From Manihot esculenta (Eukaryota > Streptophyta > Magnoliopsida > Malpighiales > Euphorbiaceae): a DNA stretch of 64,000 nucleotides. The notes under the pieces were generated by a model, which saw only the letters and a list, made by a program, of their open reading frames with translations, did not search any database and was not told where the DNA came from. Of this stretch, positions 23,250-35,220 are shown piece after piece. The stretch spans positions 27,291,027 through 27,355,026 of the forward strand of contig NC_035174.2 of NCBI RefSeq assembly GCF_001659605.2, read 5' to 3'. Each line of letters opens with the position of its first letter. Position 1 is the stretch's first letter. The position numbers and the translations under genes were made by a program.

Positions 23250-25631
23250 TGTAATACCCGGCTAGACTCCGGTATCGGAATTCCTACCGTCCGGTGGAAT
23301 CTCGGATGTCGGAAGCCTCTAGTAGGGTAGAATCATGTTTTTATAAAATGTTTTAAGGTATTTCATGGTTTTAAGTAAAATGGAAATGAGTTTTTGCATA
23401 AAAGCAACCTTGAAGGAAAACTCAGGTTCGGCCGCCGAATCTCAAGTTCGGCCGCCGAACATGCATGTCTTCGGGAGCGCCTTTAGGCCCCCGAAAGCAT
23501 AAGTGAGGAAAGTCCAGGTTCGGCCACCGAACCTCAAGTTCGGCCGCCGAACATGGCATGCATGCGGAGGCACGTTCGGCCCCCGAACATGGCCTGGCCA
23601 GCCACTATAAAAAGGTCCCTTAGCCGAAAACGGGCGAGTTTTTTTCTCCCCGTTGTCGGCCAAGGTGAGTCCTCCGCCACCCCTTACCGATCTTGAGTCT
23701 TTTCCTTCAGATCTTTCAAGTTTTTCACTAGTTTTCATCTTGTTTTGAAGATTTCCGAGTTTTGAGCAAGTTTTGGAGCTTTGAGGTTCAAAAACTCAAA
23801 TCTCTTCCAACTCCAAGTTAGATCGCCTCCACCCTCGATCTTCAAGAGGTAAGAGTCGATCTCTAGCTTACATTATGTTTTAAGCAAGTTTTATACAAGT
23901 TCATGGGGTAGAAAATGCATGTGTAGCTTATGTTGAGCTTATGGGTTTTTGATGTGATTTTGAACAATATGAGTTGCTTGTGTGTTGTAGTTGGGGCTTT
24001 GATGGTTTGATGCCCCTAGGAACTTGTATGTTTGCTTGTGTATGATTGAGGAGTGTTGTAGAAAATGTTTATGCATGTTTGGATGAGATAGGAGGCATAA
24101 ATGCATAGGGGAGCTGAGTTTCTGCCATTCTGGGAGAAACCAGGTTCGGCAGCCGAAGGAACTTTCGGCCGCCGAACATGCTTGTGGAGGCAGCCTTCGA
24201 CTGCCGAAGCTTGCCCCCGAAAGGAGACTTTCGTCTCTGTCTGGGACTTTCGGCCGCCGAAAGTGCCGCCGAACATGCATGAGTTTCGCCTCTGTCTGGG
24301 AGTTTCGGCCGCCGAAGGTGCCGCCGAACCTGCCTGACTTTCGGCTCTGGAGGGACTTTCGGCCGCCGAACCTGCCGCCGAAAGTGCCCTGTCCAGCCCT
24401 TTCTTGCATGTTTTTCTATGATTATTCCATGATGTTTTAGGGGGTTTTTGGGGAATAGTTTAGAGTTATGTTCATGTATGTTTGGTCCCTCATTTGAGTC
24501 CGCCTGTGTAGGTTCGGATCCGAGGAACCGAGGACCCCAGCAGTGAGTCTGTTGCCCCAGTGTCTGGTCAGAGCTATCCAGAGGTGAGTGGAATAAACCT
24601 TATGCTTTTAAATAAATAAATCAGTTTTAGCATGATTCATGCATCATGATTGCCATGAGACATAATAGGGTGTTTGCATTAGACTCATGAATATGTTGCA
24701 TTGCATATTTTAAATGTTGATGTGGATGAATGTTGGATGATCCATAGCCCTCGATCTATGATATGACGATGTGATATGTACGGTACGGAATGTAAGACCA
24801 GTGGGACCCATTCTACGTTCGCTGGCACTATGTAAGGGAAAGACCATGACCCATTCTACGTTCTGGCACAGTTGGACACTGTTATGTTACGATATGTAAG
24901 GGAAAGACCAGGACCCATTCTACGTTCTGGCACAGTTGGACACTGTTATGTTATGATATGTAAGGGAAAGACCAGGACCCATTCTACGTTCTGGCACAGT
25001 TGGACCATGTAGAGGGCTATTGGTGACAAGTTCATCCTTGATGTGATTAGCTGTGATGTGATGCATTCCATGATCCATATGATTTAAATGTTTTTATTAT
25101 TCTGCTCACTGGGCTCTAGTAGCTCACCCCTCTCCCAATTTTTCCCCAGGATTGCAGGTACAGGGTAGACCAGGAGGTTTACAAGAATAATGAAGTCACG
25201 TGTATGTAATAGTTAGTGTGGACATGATAAATGTATTAATGTTATGTAAAAGTATAGTTTCAGTCTTGTAATGATATTGAGGATTAGATATTGTACTTGA
25301 CATTGTGTATGAAGTATCCCTTTTATTACATGATCAAAAATGTTTTATTATGTTCATGAAAGCCAACTCATCTTATGATGTATCGCCTATTGGGGCATTG
25401 ATGAGATCCCACAGAGGGATCATGTTTATGATCATGACTATGTGCAGTGCATGTTCAGGTTGAGTTGGATGTATGAAAGAAAAGTTTTAAATTCTTATGT
25501 ATTTTCTTGATCATGTATGGGATTAAACAGGTTTCCAGGATGTATGTTTGCCTTGCTGCGGGTCCCGGTGGCCTTAAGTCGACCCGGATCCTAGCGCCGG
25601 TAGCGGTCCGATTTTTTTTCGGGTCGTTACA
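23250..25631 (+). repeat. Gypsy-1 3' LTR
   Basis: 2382 bp, nearly identical to the 5' LTR with scattered substitutions. It carries three copies of the 64-bp unit at about 24830-25010 where the 5' LTR has two, and this accounts exactly for the 64-bp length difference. Its TATAAAAA box is at about 23606. Confidence 0.95.
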
Positions 25632-25636
25632 TTCAC

Positions 25637-26480
25637 AATGACAAGTCTTTCTCTTACAATCACCAAAGAACCCTCCACCCTTACAGCATAACTTAGCAAT
25701 ACAATCTAAAAGTTTAGATAGTAAAGATGAGAAGGAGAAGAAGACCAGTTATTCTCCATAATGATTCCACAATCCATATTGCTTAGCCTTATATTTTCAA
25801 ATTTCAAACTTGGCTTATTATGATACATGCCACATGGTGAAACTAAACCAAGATAGGAGAGTAATATAACGTATTTATGGCTTTTAGATTTAAAATTTGA
25901 TCTTCCTTAAACACAAGCATGCATGAAGATGTAGTTAAAGCCCTCCAAGCATTCTTGCATCCATTACTTCGTTGCTCAACCATGCTCTTAATTAAATGAA
26001 TATCCAACCAAACTTAAATCTATTAAACTGCAAACATGAACCGTGTTCCTAAATTGTAAGACAAGCCACTCAAGTGCATATGGCTTATGTTTCTCACGGT
26101 AACATATGATATGATTAAAGTCACCCGCCACATTCCATGATAGGTTCACTGCCCTACATAACAAGTTTCCATAATTTCCTTCGTCGATGTCTCTCAAGAA
26201 AGCCATAGAAACCTAAGAATCACCATCACCTAGCCAGAGTTATTTTCACAAGCCAAAACAAAGCCACACCACCACTGTGACTAACACTACTCGTACCAAA
26301 TCTCCCTTCAAAACAAATTTGTTACCTGATAGCATCTATTCTACTACAATCAATTTAGTTTGAATAAAAAGAACCAAACTGAGCTTGTAAGTAGACATGA
26401 GGCCTTTAAGAATACGAATTGTCCATGGTTACCCTAAACCATGATAGTTTCACACTAAAAATTAGCTTTTGGCGGCCTAA
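25637..26480 (-). pseudogene. LINE-B 5' part: decayed endonuclease domain
   Basis: Minus-strand trace of an L1-type endonuclease. The frame at 25988-26206 contains LSWNVAGDFNHII followed by SLIDLSLVGYSFN, which match the family signatures W...GDFN.I and L.DL...G..FTW. Further right, NHGQFVFLKASCLL and a GG.AL-like stretch fit the start of the domain. Together with 13941-15562 it forms one LINE on the minus strand, split by Gypsy-1 at TTCAC. ORF1 is not seen. Confidence 0.72.
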
Positions 26481-26836
26481 CCAGCATATCTCACTAATGG
26501 TACAAAATCATCAATAATCAAACTCTAATACAGCCCTCACTATAAATTTTCAACCATATAACAATCCTCCCTATGTTTAAGATTTAATCAAATTTATAAT
26601 TATGGTGATTATATTACATATTTTTCTATGTTAAATTAATTTTCCTAATAGCTGGAAGAACAAATTTCACTAAAAAGGCAAATTAACTTTAGAAGCACAC
26701 ATTTCTATGCTAGGATTTATTAGGTTTAAAAGGCAACCCAACTTTTAAAAAACAACCTAATAAATTTCACAAAAATATCAAATATTGGTATTTTGGTGGC
26801 CTTAAATATAAATCTAGATAAATAATTGGACTCTGA

Positions 26837-27012
26837 GCCTCCGTTTATTTCATGAAAAAATATTTAAATATTTTTATATTTTTCATAATTTTTTTTATGT
26901 TTGATATATTAAAAAAATATTTTTTATTGATTAATTTTTTTAAGAGCTCTAAATATTAAAAAAATTTAAAATATTTTTTTGAAATATATTTTCTGTAAAA
27001 CAAATATAGCGT
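26837..27012. mobile_element. Degenerate short MITE (hAT-like ends)
   Basis: Left GCCTCCGTTTATTTCATG and the complement of the right end CGCTATATTTGTTTTACAG resemble each other and a common plant MITE type with GTTTG/ATTTCATG-like ends. Both arms are eroded and I cannot define a target duplication. Confidence 0.4.
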
Positions 27013-27206
27013 TAAATTTAGTAATCCTAAATATATTATGTATAATTAAACTATGACATTTATACATAGCTAGCCATGGACTAATTTCAGTAGGAATTTA
27101 TAATTTACCCCTTTACTTTGAATTGGGTAGAAAATGAACTTATTTGGTGAAAACTGGTCCAAATTATTAGCCGAATTCTTTTTCTAGAAAATTTAGTAGT
27201 TTTTTA

Positions 27207-28172
27207 AGGCCTATTTATATGAAAAATCCAAAATTTTTCTCTTTTTATAATTTAGTCTAAAACTTTAAAAGTTAGTAAAATTATCCAAAATTATAAATTT
27301 TATTATAATTATATCCAACTTAAAATTTGAATTGAGAAAAGTGTATTTTACTTATATGGAAATATGACGTATATTATTTTATTATACTCATATATCATGT
27401 AGATAAATGCTGTTAATATAAAAAATTTAAAATTTTTTATTATTTTGTAATTTAATCTAAATGTTTAAAAATTAGTGTAATTCAACTCAAAATTTTTAAA
27501 TTTATTTTTTTTATCCCAATCTTGATCGTTGTAAAAAACTACAACTTTAACGTTTTTCTATTTGCCACTAGTTTCAATAGAAATTGTAACATGTCTCATA
27601 TTATTGATTTCTTACTTTTTAAATATCTTGTCAAGTGTATATCATAATAAATTTCACTATATTTATAATAAGAAACTATATCAATATAATAAAAAAAGAG
27701 AAATTATACTCTTATTATAAGTCAATATTTGATGGCACAAGCATAAACCTTACATTAAGAGTAAACATGATTTAAATTTCAAAAAATTAAGAGAACAATA
27801 ACTAAAAATTAATAAAAAAAGTCATGTTATGATTTTTTAAAAAATATATATATAATAATAGAGTTTTAAAAATTTAATAGTGAAAGAATAAATTTAGAGA
27901 TTTTAAATTGAATTACATCAACTTTTAAATTTTAAATTAATTTATAAAATAATAAAAATATTTAAATTTTTTATATCAATATCATTTATCTATTTCACCT
28001 ATAAATATAATAAAATAATCAACATTGTGTTGGCACATCGATAAGACTCTCTCCCCAACTCAATCTTTAATCTTGAATATAATTACAACAAAAATAATTT
28101 TAATAACATTCAAAAATTTAAATTAAATTACAAAATAACAAATAATTTTAAATTATTCATATAAATAGACCT
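27207..28172. mobile_element. Long AT-rich inverted-repeat element (MITE-like)
   Basis: Left end AGGCCTATTTATATGAAAAA and the complement of the right end AGGTCTATTTATATGAATAA match, followed by related TAATTTAGTC/TAATTTAATT stretches. A second inner pair of inverted segments begins near 27413 and 27985, so the structure looks like one element within another or a folded duplication. No coding trace and no clear target duplication. Confidence 0.42.
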
Positions 28173-29700
28173 TTCTTCAGTAAAAGTTAAGTATATCATA
28201 ATTTTATCGGTCAAGAAACAAGTATAGAAAATAAAAACTTTTGTTTAAAGTTAATTTGAGCAAAGTATAATTATATTTCAGCTAATAACTCATCTATTTT
28301 CATTTTGAATAATCAAAAGAATCTTTTGCAATGCTGTTCTTTTAAGAAATTATTATCTTTGTGTCTCACAAAAAGAGTTTACATCACTAACCATCAATTA
28401 AATTATTAAATATTTGAAATAAGATTTTTTTATAAATTTATTTAAAATAAATTAAAATATATTAAATACCTACATATATAAAAATTTATGATAATTAAAT
28501 ATGCAAATTAGTTACATCCCATATCTATAAAAATCTGGTAACTTCTTGATATTTTTACCCTAAATTTCGTTAATTATATCTTAAATTTTCATAAAACAAA
28601 CAATAAGTAAAACAATTTTCAACAAATTGTCAATGCAAGAATTTGTTTGTATTTAATTATAATTTCATGAGTTCAGATATTCAATAGACTTTAATTAATC
28701 TTAAATAATATATGGAATATAATTGTGTATCTAGCCGCCCAGTAGAGAACCATTAAAAAAGAAAAAGAAAAAAAAAATAAAAAAAAAAAAAGCCTTCCCA
28801 CTAAGCATTCATACCCGATCCTCCTTTCAAATCATTTGTGATAGTAGCTTCTATTAAGGATGAATCAAGGAAAAAGAAGACAATTCTAATACACACTACA
28901 TAGATTCTGAGATGCATACATCAATACAAAAAAATTGAGTACATCCAATTGCACTAGTTATGAAGATGAGGCGTAAAACAAAATTCATCATCCTTAGGCA
29001 TTTACTGACAAAGATTTGGCATCGCTAGATTTTAGTGAAAAATATTGCCCTAATCAAGCATCAATTCTGAAAATCAATCCACATACACTTAACCTGAATA
29101 GATTAACATGGAGATTTGAGTTCAAATTCTCTTTCAGATCTACAATACAACACTGCTTCAGCATACTCATTCCTATTGTCCATGGGGAAATTCATGCAAT
29201 TTTTTTTTTCAAGCATATGATGTCACATCTCCCTGCATCACAATTTCATTGTTAGAAAGAGGTATATGAAAAAAGTTTTGAACCAAATCTAAATCCAAAG
29301 TTTATAATTTTGCGAAGAGCAGGAAGAGCCAGATCTAATTGGAACTCTTCACTCCATGATCCACAGGAAGAACATGCATCAAGTACAACAAGGATTCTTA
29401 AGCCAGAAGAGGCATTAATCTTAATTGTACAACCAGGGGCTCACAAAGAACAGTGTCTACAGTGCATGAGCCAGCAACTTTGAGTACCGACAAGCATCTT
29501 TGCCTTCAGGAATGGAATTCAACTTTTCCAAAACAGTTTATGCAGTCTGCGACACAACCAGTAATGAAATATCACAAATTATAAACTTTGGAGATGTTAG
29601 GTTTTAGCTGTTGGATGCAGTTGTTAGATATCCAAGATCAATGTGTAATAGACAACTTATATGAGGTCTATCAGCTCCATTTCGAATCAACTATACAACT
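28173..29700. other. AT-rich intergenic DNA, nothing recognised
   Basis: Simple A-rich tract at 28756-28791. No convincing frames. The stretch lies 3' of the host gene on its strand and may hold its terminator region, but I see no defined signal. Confidence 0.45.
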
Positions 29701-30162
29701 AGGGCTGTTTCCCATCAACTAATAGCTCTTTTAACTTTATTTTTTATTTAGACCATATTATCCTTTTTAAAATTTACTAATTATAATTTTTCAATTAAAT
29801 TTTTACATCAACAAAATATTAAAAATCATAAGACATAATAGGTAAATTAAAAATACTACAAATAATAATTAAACTAGTTATAATATTCATTATTAGATGA
29901 TAAAAATCATGTACATGCATGAAAAATAATTATATTTTAAAAATTTGTTTTTAATTATAATATATGTTGTACAATAAATTAATATCTTTATATTTATTTT
30001 ATTAATAAAAAAATTAATGTATGCTCTTATTAGTCGTTTTACATGCAATATTAACACTTGGACATAATTTACCAAATATCTAGAATATATCCGCTAAAAT
30101 TAGTAATTAGCTATCGGTCAACACTTATGAGCTATCAGCAACAGCTAAACCAAATAGGCCCT
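29701..30162. mobile_element. hAT-type MITE
   Basis: Left AGGGCTGTTTCCCATCAAC and the complement of the right end, AGGGCCTATTTGGTTTAGC, are typical of plant hAT-type MITEs with AGGGC...TGTTTGG ends; ATAGCTC-like segments follow in both arms. The interior is AT-rich without a gene. I could not find a clean 8-bp duplication. Confidence 0.5.
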
Positions 30163-30457
30163 TCGAATATTGCTCCAAGCCATGACAATTTTTATGTAAT
30201 TACTTAAACCACAATAATCATTGGGTGGGGGGGGGGGGGTATAGTTTAGATAGACAAGTCATAACTAAAAAGATTTCTTTTCATAATCCCTAATTATCTA
30301 TCAATAAAGTACTGCAAATGATGAACTGTAAATATTTTTCCATATTAAACAAGAAAGTGATGGAAAATGAATAAATAAAGATACTTCAAAGGAGACCTCT
30401 ACAATTTTAAATTACAACTACGAAACATTATCAAGTTAATCACCATAGAACCATACC

Positions 30458-33400
30458 TCATTGAGCTGAATGTAATAAAGAACCATTCTCTATGTTAGCT
30501 TCCAAGTTCCAGCCTCTGAATAGATTGAAACTAGTTAACATTTTTGCTACTAAATCGTATGTTACAGATAACCAACCAAATACAGAAAGTAGGCAACCTC
30601 TCAGCAGCTTCTTTCTTCAATTCCTCTATCTGCATTTCTATTTTAGTACATGCAGCTTGGATTTCTATATTTTTGAGACAAAGCTCCTTCCATTGCATAG
30701 ATAAAGCATTCAGCTCATATGCAGTATTTTGCTGGTTATTCAAATAAAGGAAACTAATTATGAGGCAATGAGTAGAATACTAAAGACACATTATGAGAAG
30801 GAAAGCAACAAGTTTGCATCACCTGATGATATTTCCTTTCCCGATTCACAGCTTCAATTTTTTCATTTTGTTCCTGAGCTAACTTCTGCATTCTGAAAAT
30901 AATAAAAAACAATAAAAGCAATATTAACTTAAACTTCAAACACATGTGGTTTTACAGTCGGAGAAATAACCTGAAGTGCATCTACATGGTTGAAGATAAC
31001 ACTATAGCAAGATTATAAGAAAACTGTGCAACATCAAGAAGCTTAACCCAATCCTTTTGGTTAGCACTCACAAAGTGCCTAAAATAGAGCTCCAACACAG
31101 CATTCATCCGTTCAGTCTGACCATCCATCTACGGGTGAAAGGAGGTTGAAAAGACAAGTCCTCACATAACCCTCCACATCATCCTCCATCCCTGGCCACT
31201 AACAGGATCTTTCAAGCAAAGCAAAATCCTTGCATACCAGGATGACCAGGCCATAAAAAGTCATGGCACTCCTTCATCAACTCCCTCCGAAGTACAAGAG
31301 CTCTCACAATACTCTCATTAGTATTTACAAGTGGTGAGAGTCCTTTATTTATAGGCCAATCACCTCCTTAATGTGTAGACAGAAAATGAAGCTTCTTGGA
31401 GAAGCTAAATGCCAGATATTTCCTTAGAAAAATTCTGCAGTGATAGCCCGAAAAAGGCTTAATGATCACCGTGCTGAGTGTGAGTGGAGTTCTATCTTTA
31501 AAGAAGTTAATCTCAATTTGAAATACAAGTATGGACAGTCCAATACTGTGGTTGACACGTTACGCAGAGCTCTCTTCTTTTATCAGTTATGACCATTTAA
31601 GTCCCATGTTTTGAGGAATTAAAGAATCAATACATTTTTTTATCCTTATTTTAGCAATAAACTATTTGCAATATTCATCTCATGCTAGAAATTTACCAAA
31701 TAGATTGGGTGATGATTAATTATTCAAAAGTAACCAATTACGCATTCCAAAAGATTCTTGAAGGGAACAAAGTGTTAGAGAACTTGATGGAAATGGCTTG
31801 GGAGTTCATTTTGGTAGAGATGAGGCTTTGCCAATCGTGGTTGATCATTGCTACAGGCTAAAAATGCACCAAGATGTACTGAAATTGGTGAACAGGTGCC
31901 CAGCTTGTTTACTTGGCAAGGGCAATCCTCAAAATACAGGTTGATATACTCCTTTACCTAGATTTTATGCACTATTGATTTACTTAATTATGGATTTTCT
32001 TTAGAAATTTCCAAAAAAAAAGCAATGGGATTAGATGCTTTTTGGCTGTGGACCATTTTTTAAAAATGGCACACTTTATTACATGTCCTAAAAAATCGAT
32101 GCAACACATATTGTTAAGATATTCTTTTGTGAGGTGGCATGCTACAATAGTAGTGTGCAGACAGTTGGCTTGATTTCAAATCCAAATTGTATTGAACCAA
32201 ACCAACTAAATAATTGAAATGCAAAAATATACACACTAAACCAAACAAAGGTACAAACTGAACCAATTAATTCAGTTCGGTTTTTATTTTGAGCCTATTT
32301 GGCATGCTCTAGGTGGATCTCTCCAAAATACATAATGCACCATATCCTCAATGAAGAAAAAAAGAGTCGGATGAAGGATCTAGTTGTGAGATAAATAAGC
32401 CAACAAATACTCCCTCTCAGTTCACTCCTTTTGGTTCAAACTCAAAACAAACAATTCAAAATCAAGAAGAATGGACAATTGAGCATTTTTTTACCAGAAA
32501 CGACCCAAATCATCACAGTTATCAAAGGCGCACCAGGTGAGGGACCCATCACCTGGGACACCCAAAGGCACGCAACCTACAGGAGGCGCGCCTTAGAGAA
32601 ACCAGCCACAAATGCCTGATTTTCTTTTTCTTTTTCTTACCCACTTGAAGACACTAACCACGGGAAGAAGAGGTTGGAGAAAGCAAACAGCAGAGAGAGC
32701 GAAAGAGAAGAGGAAGAAGAGGAAGCAGAAGAGCTCTGCAAAGGAAATATGGGACAAAATTGAAATATTATAGAGCTAGCCATTCACAAACAAATGGTCA
32801 AACAGTACTCATGCATCAAAGTTTTGGTAACCCCTTAAGATGTTTTATTGGGAAAAAATATAAAGATTTCAAATTTAGTCAAAACCAGGCTGACTCCGCC
32901 TAAAACAATTTTTCTCGATCGAATTACAAAGAAGACAAATTTGAGGCTGCGTATGAATTGAAACCCTCAATGTGTGCTTGACTAGGTGGCCTTACCACAA
33001 GAAGCTAGAGTGAGTGATGAAGCAAAATAATTTGCTTACCACATTTGGAATAACCATAAAGAGTAGCAACATACTTAAGAGCTAGCAATGGTAGTTGCTT
33101 GTTTTCTTCAAATCAACAGCATCGTACGCAGGAATTAGCATAGGGTTGTCAAGTCCTTGTGCACTTGAGGCAAGAAATATTTACAAAATTACTTATTAAA
33201 AGCTCAAGTCACAGAGGTTCAGACCTTTTAAGGTTTGAAGAAAATCAGCTTGACTGCCGAATTGATCGAGTTGCCAACTGATTTGCAAATTAGTATATTA
33301 TTTAATGTTTGATAATTGTAAGCTATATCCCTTGACAGATTTGGCAGTATTGCTTCTACCATTGAAACTCAAGTCCGAAAACAAGGTGAAAGATTGAAAA

Positions 33401-35121
33401 TTAGATATCAATGAAGTTGATACAGACCTGATACCGTATAAAAGATTCTTGGAGAAGTAGCTCGGTAGAACAGCAATTGAAAGCACTCGAATTACTGAAG
33501 AGAAGCCAAACAAGTTGATCCAATTATAGAGCATCTCCAAGCTTACTTGTTGATGCCAAGTTTTTCTCTAACCCAGATAGATTGATGGAGGCACATCTTA
33601 AGTCTTTAATTCAGTTTTGAATTTTACTTAGTTTTCTTTTCCTTTTTCTTTTCTTCATTTAGCATTCTTGTTCATCTTTATTAATGAGGATTTGTTTTCA
33701 ATCTTTGAATAGGATTCATCTTACATAGTATAAATAAAGTTGTTGATAACACCATTTTTTTTCAGAATGTTATCAAGAGGTTTATTTGTAAACCTAATTA
33801 TATTGCCTTTGTTCTAACAATCAGCCTATCTTAGCCCTAACTGTTAAGATCTACTTATTTTAAAACTCTCCGCTACATCACTTGCCTCCCCCAGTGTGAA
33901 TTATTATTTGTTGACAGAGGTGTAAGGTTATTTTCGTTAGCATCTTCATTGGCTGAAATCTAAGACGCAAGTCATATTGCCAAATAAATGCCGACTTCTT
34001 TAACTACTAAATGTCAATGGCCAGTCAAAATAAAAAAAAAAAAAAAAAAAAAAGAGGCCTACACTTCATAATTTATTTTCAAACCTCCAAGCTTCACATG
34101 AACACTTTCAGACCGTACCTGGATAACATTACTTCTAATTGACGGTTGTGTTGTATCCAGACATTTGGACCATATTTTGATATTAGGTCTAAATTTTCCA
34201 GCCTGCAAAATGATCCACTTGATTCATCAGAAATGCAAGGATATTGATACATCAATTGTATGCATTATGCAAGTATCTGCAGGGACCTATTGGTGGTTAG
34301 AAATATGTGTGAACTGCGTCATACAAGTAATGATATTGTCTTGTTTCCAAAAATCAAGTAGTGATATTATCTAGATAAAAAATAATATAATATTTAGGAA
34401 AATAAGAATATAAAAGCCTAACTAAAAATTTTTTCATTCTTGGAGTGTTCATCTCTATGCAATCACAGAACAAATTGCACTAAGAACGATTAACTGAGTC
34501 TTAAATATGTCCACTTCCAATCTTCCTCTGTTAATTGCCTAAAATTTCCCAGTGCTCAACAGAAACCAACACCAACATAATTATGCACCTGATCACTTGA
34601 TGCTGTAGCAAACGCTGTGCTCTCTGTAGTGCTTGCTTCCAAGCAGCTTCATCATTCATCTTATTAGCCATAGGCAAATCCAAGTGAGCATATCGTGAAA
34701 AATCAAGTGTAACTGGAGGCCTTCCAGCTCTCACACGTTCATATTCTTTAGCAAGCATTGGATAATTCTGAAATTAAAAAAATTCCACAATATTGGATAA
34801 ACATCGCATCTAAAACCCTAGAACTAAGTAACAAAAATAAATAAAATAAAATAAAATCCAAGAATCGTCAAGGAAAACCTCGAAATTGAACTTTGGGGGA
34901 GAAGGCAAGTCTTTCAAAAAATCGGCAGGTTTCTTCGAACTCCTACGCATCTCTTCTTCAACAAGGCGATCAACCTCTGCCTTGACGGAGGGATCTCCAT
35001 AATCATCATCGATGTAGGGTAATGCGTCCACGATTTCTGAATTGGATGAGCTCGACCAAGGGCGAGAGGCCTCCGGTGGTGCGTCCAGCATAAGGATTTC
35101 GCCGTTGCCGGTAGCCGCCAT
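30458..35121 (-). CDS. MOS4: Pre-mRNA-splicing factor SPF27/BCAS2 homologue (MOS4), six exons
   Basis: Core subunit of the Prp19/NineTeen complex (the MOS4-associated complex in plants), which acts in the nucleus in spliceosome activation and, in Arabidopsis, in innate immunity. Coding exons, 5' to 3' on the minus strand: 35121-34879, 34767-34589, 34202-34119, 30892-30823, 30731-30598, 30515-30458. All junctions obey GT-AG, and the lengths (243, 179, 84, 70, 134, 58) sum to 768 nt, or 255 codons plus stop. Diagnostic segments: [88 protein letters not shown] and [15 protein letters not shown], then [18 protein letters not shown]. Length agrees with the roughly 250-residue family. Intron 3 is 3226 bp and full of transposon debris; the others are 82-386 bp. 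Family identity is firm; function in this plant is inferred. Confidence 0.95.
30965..31310 (-). pseudogene. Gypsy integrase fragment in MOS4 intron 3 (same strand as gene)
   Basis: On the minus strand, [20 protein letters not shown] matches the integrase zinc-finger approach of gypsy elements. It jumps at about 31140 to [20 protein letters not shown] and [13 protein letters not shown], the end of the catalytic core and what follows. The middle of the core is deleted. No LTRs are visible, so this is a truncated relic. Confidence 0.75.
31440..32165 (+). pseudogene. Gypsy pol fragment in MOS4 intron 3 (opposite strand)
   Basis: Plus-strand traces in pol order: [17 protein letters not shown] (end of RNase H, about 31525), [15 protein letters not shown] and [19 protein letters not shown] (integrase zinc region, about 31795-31938), then [16 protein letters not shown] (integrase core, about 32038-32085). 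Frameshifts separate them. It belongs to a different copy from the minus-strand fragment beside it. Confidence 0.75.
32170..34080. other. Remainder of MOS4 intron 3, unassigned
   Basis: No confident domain. Possible further retroelement debris at about 32740-33600, but the reading is too broken to assign. A T-interrupted poly(A) run lies at 34027-34053. A 62-codon frame at 32431-32619 has no recognisable features and is not called. Confidence 0.4.
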
Positions 35122-35220
35122 TGGTGGTTACTCTTGATGGAGTGGCACAGAGCGCTAACAGGTTTACGCTCCGTTTCTGACAGCCGAAACGTTTTAGTTT
35201 TTACAATATTGTTGGTCATT
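35122..35220 (-). promoter_or_regulatory. Likely 5' leader and promoter side of MOS4
   Basis: Moderately GC-balanced DNA directly upstream of the start codon (35119-35121), bordered beyond about 35220 by AT-rich intergenic sequence. A start-proximal leader is expected here. I see no clear TATA box, which is common for housekeeping genes. Confidence 0.35.

Larger units (their letters stand above)
15568..25631 (+). mobile_element. Gypsy-1: complete Ty3/gypsy chromovirus-type element, TSD TTCAC
   Basis: 10064-bp element with LTRs of 2318 and 2382 bp, initiator-Met primer site, one uninterrupted gag-pol frame, polypurine tract, and TTCAC duplications at 15563-15567 and 25632-25636. It sits in minus-strand LINE-B, between the endonuclease and RT. 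Long LTRs, a single gag-pol frame and a chromodomain-like tail ([16 protein letters not shown] to EECTWE) fit the Tekay/Del clade of chromoviruses; the clade call is from memory of the family. The open frame and near-identical LTRs suggest a recent insertion, possibly still competent. Confidence 0.95.

Noticed and set aside
30227..30239. Run of 13 G
   Set aside because: Single homopolymer, possibly variable or an assembly error; no repeat context for a G-quadruplex array.
32431..32619. 62-codon frame in MOS4 intron 3
   Set aside because: No recognisable domain, no supporting splice sites or homologue pattern; lies within an intron on the other strand.
34027..34053. Long poly(A) that could be a SINE or LINE tail
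   Set aside because: No Pol III boxes, tRNA-like head or LINE coding trace seen upstream, and no target duplication.
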